Part shown: positions 59,854-64,000 of the stretch, piece by piece
Numbering within the stretch: the stretch's first letter is position 1
Layout: the number at the start of each line of letters is the position of its first letter
Assembly (NCBI RefSeq): GCF_017873715.1
Contig: NZ_JAGGKM010000003.1
Location: 496,001 to 560,000 of the forward strand
DNA from: Cytobacillus luteolus
Lineage (GTDB): Bacteria > Bacillota > Bacilli > Bacillales > Bacillaceae_L
Direction of reading: 5' to 3'
Length of the DNA: 64,000 bases
Notes under the pieces: model-generated
Seen by the model: only the letters and a program-made list of their open reading frames with translations
What the model was told of the DNA's origin: nothing
The model's database searches: none
Program-made: the position numbers and the translations under genes

Positions 59854-60606
59854 TTGTCCACTGATATACTGGAACAAAACAAGAAAAGCTGGGATAAAGT
59901 AGCATATCATTTTAATGGAAAGGATGCACTACCTAGTTATGGACCTTTTGCACAAACTGAAGATGAATTAAAACTATTTAATGAAATTAAAAATAAAAAA
60001 ATTCTTGATATTGGTTGTGGGAGTGGCCATTCCTTAAGATACATGGCAGATAAAGGTGCCATTGAACTTTGGGGAATTGATTTGTCAGAGACTCAAATAG
60101 AAATAGCAAGAGAAACTCTCAAGGATTTAAATGCTAATTTATTCTGTTCACCAATGGAAAAAGACATTGGAATACCTAAGCAATATTTTGATGTTGTTTA
60201 TTCGATATATGCTGTCGGTTGGACTACAGATCTTGCTGCCACGTTTGATTTACTATATTCATATTTAAAGCCTGGCGGTAGCTTTATATTTAGTTGGGAT
60301 CATCCTCTTTACGTACATTTGAGAAGCAGAGAAGGTCAAATATTACTTGAAGGGTCATATCAGGAAGAAGGCGTAGTAAACTATCCGAACTTTAAGGGAG
60401 AAGAAGCCCCTGTTACAATTCCTACAAGGAAGATGTCAACCTATATAAATGAATTAATAAGAACAGGTTTTACAATTGAGGCTGTCATTGAAAGTGATGT
60501 TTCAAGTGTTTTTGATAGTGTAAGTGAGGAGGCTTCTGAACGTTATTATTCCTTGTTCAAAGCCAGGAAGTTTCCAACTACCATGATTATTAAGGCAACA
60601 AGATGA
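59854..60606 (+). CDS. class I SAM-dependent methyltransferase
   Basis: A 250-residue methyltransferase. Motif I is KILDIGCGSGHSLRYMA (residues about 49-65), motif II is LWGIDLSETQIEIA, and YFDVVYSIYAVGWTTDL is motif IV. The N-terminal NKKSWDKVAYHFNG is typical of small-molecule methyltransferases in Bacillus. TTG 59854 is six bases after GGGGGA; ATG 59827 is in frame but lacks a site. Confidence 0.87.
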   Translation: MSTDILEQNKKSWDKVAYHFNGKDALPSYGPFAQTEDELKLFNEIKNKKILDIGCGSGHSLRYMADKGAIELWGIDLSETQIEIARETLKDLNANLFCSPMEKDIGIPKQYFDVVYSIYAVGWTTDLAATFDLLYSYLKPGGSFIFSWDHPLYVHLRSREGQILLEGSYQEEGVVNYPNFKGEEAPVTIPTRKMSTYINELIRTGFTIEAVIESDVSSVFDSVSEEASERYYSLFKARKFPTTMIIKATR

Positions 60607-60711
60607 TAGTGTCTATCGATATTCAGAGTTTAATATGAGAATTTTAAGTTTATAATAAAAGTGCTTAAACAAGAGAACTGTTTGAAATCCTCATTTACTA
60701 TATAAAAAACA

Positions 60712-60740
60712 TTGACTGAATGTTAAGTCTATTGTATGAT
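60712..60740 (+). promoter_or_regulatory. sigma-A promoter of the T-box operon
   Basis: TTGACT at 60712-60717 and TATGAT at 60735-60740, with exactly 17 bases between. Confidence 0.75.
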
Positions 60741-60780
60741 TAAAAAAATTTTACATAATCCATAATTAAAACACAATGAT

Positions 60781-61016
60781 TAGGAGTATTAAGGAATCTT
60801 TATTGTTCAGAGAGCTGCCGTTTGCTGAAAGGTGGTCAATAAATTCCCCAACTCGCCTATGAGTGGTTAGACTGAACGTGTAGGTCTAAACGGTTTACTA
60901 CCGTCATGTAGTAATTGAGAAGGTTTGTTCTAATATAACTTTTAGGCAAATCAAGAAGAGTGGTACCGCGTTAGGGTTAATCCTATCGTCTCTTTATGAG
61001 ATGATAGGATTTTTTG
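60781..61016 (+). ncRNA. T-box leader riboswitch
   Basis: The T-box AGAAGAGTGGTACCGCG is at 60954-60970, the antiterminator core that pairs with the tRNA 3' end. Upstream is Stem I with the AGAGAGC and GGTGGTC blocks; downstream is the terminator AATCCTATC...GATAGGATT with TTTTT. Uncharged tRNA would stabilise the antiterminator and turn on the HIT and PP2C-like genes. The specifier is not certain; CTC (Leu) in AACTCGCCTATGAG is my best candidate, with AAC or ACT possible. Confidence 0.92.
60979..61016 (+). terminator. T-box terminator hairpin
   Basis: AATCCTATC-g-TCTC and GAGA-t-GATAGGATT pair, followed by TTTTT. Confidence 0.85.
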
Positions 61017-61057
61017 TTATATAAAAGAACTACAAAAAAATAATACGAGGGGTTTTT

Positions 61058-61513
61058 ATGGTGGAACATTGCTTTATTTGTACTAAACATATTGGAAGTA
61101 TAAAGGTAGCTGGAACTGTCATTTACGAGGACGAATATGTTTATGTTGGACATATTGATAATAACGGCAAACCAAATTATTTAGGACATCTTATGATTGA
61201 CCTTAAGAGACATGTGCCAACACTTGCTGAAATGAATCCAGAAGAAGCAAAAGGATTTGGGGTTATCATGGCGAGAGTTAGTAAAGCCCTTAAAGAAGTT
61301 GAAAGGGCTGATCATGTATATGCTCTTGTTTCGGGGAATAATGTTCCTCATCTTCATATGCACCTGGTTGCTCGCTACCCAAATACGCCTGAACAATATT
61401 GGGGTCCTTTTGCCGTCTATGACTCTCCTAATGCTAGAATTGGAAATGATATTGATGTAGTAGAGTTATGTTCTAGAATAAGAGTACATTTAGAGACAAA
61501 TCCATATGAATAA
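61058..61513 (+). CDS. HIT-family nucleotide hydrolase
   Basis: A 151-residue HIT protein. The catalytic triad HLHMH is at residues 98-102, after NNVPH; CFIC at the N-terminus with later His residues may bind zinc. HIT proteins hydrolyse nucleoside monophosphates linked to other groups, including aminoacyl-adenylates. The gene lies directly after a T-box leader, so its expression should respond to tRNA charging. It overlaps the next gene by eight bases. Confidence 0.9.
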   Translation: MVEHCFICTKHIGSIKVAGTVIYEDEYVYVGHIDNNGKPNYLGHLMIDLKRHVPTLAEMNPEEAKGFGVIMARVSKALKEVERADHVYALVSGNNVPHLHMHLVARYPNTPEQYWGPFAVYDSPNARIGNDIDVVELCSRIRVHLETNPYE

Positions 61514-62318
61514 ATATGGTATTGACTTAGAACATATTTGGGTAGGAAGCCAAGAAAGTTTCGTAGATGAAGTAAATATATGTAAGATAGGTCATTTGGT
61601 TTTGGGACGCTTTGGAGGAAATTCATCTGCAGGCCAGTATAAAAATGAAGATGGATGTATTGTATGGGCTAATAAAAAGTTAAATTATGAGTTTGTGGTG
61701 CTTTTAGATGCACATAAAACAGCTCAAAGTGCTGAATTAATTGTGTCTACCATAAAGTCTTTAAAAGAAAATATCAAATACTTACTAAGTTATACACCGC
61801 GAAAATCTTTTACTTGTCTATATGAGCTGTTATTGACTACTTTTGAAAGTGATTATTTTAAAGAGGCTTGTAGAAATGTACAAGGAGAAACAGCCTTTCT
61901 ATGTGTTGTGAGAAAGGATAAATTCCTATGGTGGTTCTCGGTAGGTGATTGTGTACTCTATTTAAATCATCCCGACCTAGTTGCTTTGGATGAATATCAA
62001 CAAAACCATCGCAGCTTTTATGAATGGATTGGGCAAGTAAACACTTTTGAGTTAGAAGTACCTTGCTTTAGTTCAGGAACAAAGGAACTTAGAAAAGGAA
62101 GAAATCAGCTATTTTTAACGACTGACGGTCTTATAGAATGTCCTAACACAAATTATAATAATCCAATTGAACTATTCAAACCATTTGAACGTTTTACAAA
62201 TGATGAGAGTGTAAGAAAGCTATTAAAGGAAATAAAGCAAAATAATGTCCGTGATAGCACAACAATAGTATCATGGTTTGTTGATATTGAATTGGAAGGG
62301 AGTCGACCGAGTAATTGA
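61506..62318 (+). CDS. PP2C-like serine/threonine phosphatase
   Basis: A 270-residue protein with PP2C landmarks: GGNSSAGQYKNEDGCIVW (Asn-x-Asp-like metal site), FVVLLDAHKT (in place of the DGHG motif), ETAFLCVV, WWFSVGDCVLYL, and LFLTTDGLIEC with the last metal Asp. The first aspartates are kept, but DGHG is altered, so activity is uncertain. It overlaps the HIT gene and shares its T-box control. The pairing is unusual. Confidence 0.75.
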   Translation: MNKYGIDLEHIWVGSQESFVDEVNICKIGHLVLGRFGGNSSAGQYKNEDGCIVWANKKLNYEFVVLLDAHKTAQSAELIVSTIKSLKENIKYLLSYTPRKSFTCLYELLLTTFESDYFKEACRNVQGETAFLCVVRKDKFLWWFSVGDCVLYLNHPDLVALDEYQQNHRSFYEWIGQVNTFELEVPCFSSGTKELRKGRNQLFLTTDGLIECPNTNYNNPIELFKPFERFTNDESVRKLLKEIKQNNVRDSTTIVSWFVDIELEGSRPSN

Positions 62319-62418
62319 GTAAATTAAAAGGTAATCAATCTCTATTGGAGAATAACACATTTACATACTTCACTCGGAAGTAAGCTTCATTTTAAAAGAT
62401 TTTGATAGGAGAAAAACA

Positions 62419-62922
62419 ATGATTAGAATTGCCATAATTGGATCGGGTGGCTCAGGGAAATCAACATTAGCACGAAAGATGGGAGATAAGTTAAACCTCG
62501 AAGTTTGGCATTTAGATCGGTTATTATGGAAGCCAAACTGGCAGTTAACAACTAGAGAAGAACAAAGGGAGATACAAAATGAACTAATTGCTAAAGACAA
62601 ATGGATTATCGATGGCAATTATACTAGAACCCTAGATATTAGATTAAATGCAGCAGATACTATTCTTTTTTTAGATATTTCAAAGGTTATTTGTGTTACT
62701 CGTGTAGTAAAGAGAATGATTAAATTCAGAAATAGCACTCGGCCTGATATGAATGAAGGATGTAACGAAAAGATTGACTTGAGGTTTATAAAATGGGTTT
62801 GGAAGTTTCCTAAGACTCAAAGACCCTATATTCTTACAAAGCTAGAACAGCTATCTACCAATAAAGAGATCATTGTATTGAAGAGTCCAAAGGAAATACA
62901 GCGATTCTTAGATAACTTATAA
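62419..62922 (+). CDS. P-loop kinase, FlaR/topology-modulation-like
   Basis: A 167-residue P-loop protein with Walker A GSGGSGKST at residues 8-16, LNLEVWHLDRLLWKPNW, WIIDGNYTRTLDIRL and ILFLDISKVICVTRVVKR. This is the adenylate kinase-like family named DNA topology modulation protein. Function unproven. TAGGAG precedes the ATG. Relative: 5737-6252. Confidence 0.87.
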   Translation: MIRIAIIGSGGSGKSTLARKMGDKLNLEVWHLDRLLWKPNWQLTTREEQREIQNELIAKDKWIIDGNYTRTLDIRLNAADTILFLDISKVICVTRVVKRMIKFRNSTRPDMNEGCNEKIDLRFIKWVWKFPKTQRPYILTKLEQLSTNKEIIVLKSPKEIQRFLDNL

Positions 62923-62994
62923 AGTTATTGATCAATGTAAATCAATAACAAAAGTACAATCTTCATTGTTTTAATTACATCGGGGGTGATTTGA

Positions 62995-63792
62995 ATAGAA
63001 AACCTAGACAAAAAGGAAGAAACCTTAGCAGGAGGGAATGTTTCAAACGTTATCCGTTTGGGAGATACTGTCCGAAGAGAATTAAAGCAAGACAGCAACA
63101 AAATACACAAGCTGCTGAAGCATCTGGAAAATAAGGGATTTTGGTATGCACCGAAGTTTTTAGGAATTGATGACAAAAATAGAGAAATATTATCTTTTAT
63201 TCAAGGGGAGGCCGGCAATTATCCTTTAAAAGAGTACATGTGGTCTGATGAAGTTCTAAAAGAAATTGCAAAGATACTCCGGCAATACCATGATGCTGTG
63301 CGTGACTTTCCATTATCAGATGAATGGAAACCAATAGACAATACTCCCAACAAAATAGAGGTTGTGTGTCACAATGATTTTGCCATCTATAATCTTATTT
63401 TTAACCATGAAAAACCAGTAGGTATTATAGACTTTGATGTTGCTGCTCCGGGTCCTAGATTATGGGATATAGCTTATACCCTGTACACTTGTATTCCTTT
63501 AAGTAGACTTTATCATACTGAAACCGGTAAAGCAGTTTACTATAATAGTACACTTGATGCTGAGCGTATAAAACGTAGAATTGAACTATTCTTTGAAACG
63601 TACGGTGTTAAGGGAATGGAAGACGATTATTTGGAGATGGTATTGCTACGGTTAGAAGGGTTATGTAAATATATGAAAAGAAAAGCGGGTGAAGGTGACA
63701 AGGCTTTTCAAAAAATGATAGATGAAGGACACCTGGACCATTACCAACTAGATATTGAATTCATCCGGCAACATGGAGAAGAGTGGATCTAA
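62995..63792 (+). CDS. aminoglycoside phosphotransferase-family kinase, start codon ATA
   Basis: The frame begins at ATA 62995, five bases after GGGGGTGAT, and reads IENLDKKEETLAGGNVSNVI, exactly the expected N-terminal nucleotide-binding loop. The first standard start (TTG 63058) would remove the GGNVSN loop. The kinase core is intact: VCHNDFAIYNLIF (catalytic Asp, Asn) and GIIDFDVAAPGPRLWDIAY (metal Asp). So it is a 265-residue APH-like protein with a non-standard or mutated start. Substrate unknown. Confidence 0.72.
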   Translation: MENLDKKEETLAGGNVSNVIRLGDTVRRELKQDSNKIHKLLKHLENKGFWYAPKFLGIDDKNREILSFIQGEAGNYPLKEYMWSDEVLKEIAKILRQYHDAVRDFPLSDEWKPIDNTPNKIEVVCHNDFAIYNLIFNHEKPVGIIDFDVAAPGPRLWDIAYTLYTCIPLSRLYHTETGKAVYYNSTLDAERIKRRIELFFETYGVKGMEDDYLEMVLLRLEGLCKYMKRKAGEGDKAFQKMIDEGHLDHYQLDIEFIRQHGEEWI

Positions 63793-63889
63793 GACACGGA
63801 TTTTACATAAAGAAGGATCGTCTTTTCACTACTTAGAAGGTTAGGGTAATAGAAATTTACAATTATCTAAATTTGTTTTCTGGTTAATA

Positions 63890-63940
63890 TTGACAACATT
63901 TTTAGATATGTATACATTATATATAACCACATAGTTATAT
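63890..63940 (+). promoter_or_regulatory. promoter and operator of an ArsR-family gene
   Basis: TTGACA at 63890-63895 and TACATT at 63913-63918 are 17 bases apart. ATATAAC-n6-GTTATAT at 63921-63940 is a perfect inverted repeat just downstream, the expected place for an ArsR/SmtB-type operator. Confidence 0.6.
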
Positions 63941-63957
63941 GAAGAAGTGAGGGAAGA

Positions 63958-64000
63958 ATGATGCCAGATGTTTATCGTGCTTTAGGTGATTCAACACGAC
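63958..64000 (+). CDS. ArsR-family regulator, 5' end only
   Basis: The window ends 14 codons into the gene. MMPDVYRALGDSTR matches the start of helix 1 of ArsR/SmtB regulators. GAGGGAAG precedes two tandem ATG codons; the second may be the start. The inverted repeat upstream suits autoregulation. Confidence 0.65.
   Translation, partial: MMPDVYRALGDSTR

Noticed and set aside
5000-60000. integron-like gene cassette array
   Set aside because: No integrase, no attC-like recombination sites; intergenic hairpins look like ordinary terminators.
61257-61460. 67-codon plus-strand frame
   Set aside because: It is a frame-shifted shadow of the HIT gene.

Overview
The window reads as chromosomal DNA from an endospore-forming, low-G+C member of the Bacillaceae. 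It carries a complete gerA-gerB-gerC type germinant receptor operon, AGGAGG-type ribosome binding sites with many TTG and GTG starts, a T-box leader, a thioredoxin-type arsenate reductase, and families typical of Bacillus relatives (DUF4256, DUF2087, DUF4177, DUF3951, DUF4825, toast-rack). I saw no rRNA, tRNA or CRISPR. Most genes point right; the exceptions are a DnaQ/DUF294 pair, a DUF218 gene, one GNAT gene, an M42 peptidase, three small genes, the ger operon and a dead IS110 element.

Layout. (1) 1-11.9 kb and 35.4-63.8 kb form a loose array of short, mostly monocistronic genes: six Nudix hydrolases, eight GNAT genes (one with two domains), two SAM methyltransferases, two FlaR-like P-loop kinases, APH-like, DHFR-like and alpha/beta hydrolase enzymes, many lipoproteins and tiny membrane proteins. 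Most have their own Shine-Dalgarno and many their own hairpin terminator. (2) 11.6-21.9 kb is more ordinary chromosome: DUF2087 regulator, DnaQ exonuclease plus cNMP/CBS/DUF294 protein, toast-rack lipoprotein, HAD, DinB, DUF218, M42 peptidase. (3) 21.9-28.8 kb holds a class V aminotransferase followed by an arsenic island: arsR-arsB-arsC, then a second promoter and arsD-arsA-phosphatase-HesB. The HesB gene has an in-frame TGA at the position where Cys is expected, followed by a hairpin that fits a bacterial SECIS element, so it is a selenoprotein candidate. (4) 29.5-33.2 kb is the ger operon, with a possible sigma-G promoter. (5) 33.3-35.3 kb is decayed: an RpoA-CTD-like gene with two nonsense codons and a broken IS110 element. 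(6) 60.7-62.3 kb is a T-box-controlled HIT-family gene overlapping a PP2C-like gene. The window ends inside an ArsR-family gene.

Gene decay is frequent. At least ten loci carry single nonsense codons, frameshifts or lost starts. This may be real reductive evolution, or assembly error for those in homopolymers.

The strongest leads are the HesB selenoprotein candidate, the T-box/HIT/PP2C unit, a 34-bp perfect palindrome over the promoter of the DUF2087 gene, five helically phased 21-bp iterons, a 17-bp intergenic element paired with GGCGAT/ATCGTC hairpins, and a candidate small RNA near 14.7 kb. All family assignments rest on recognised motifs; no database search was run.
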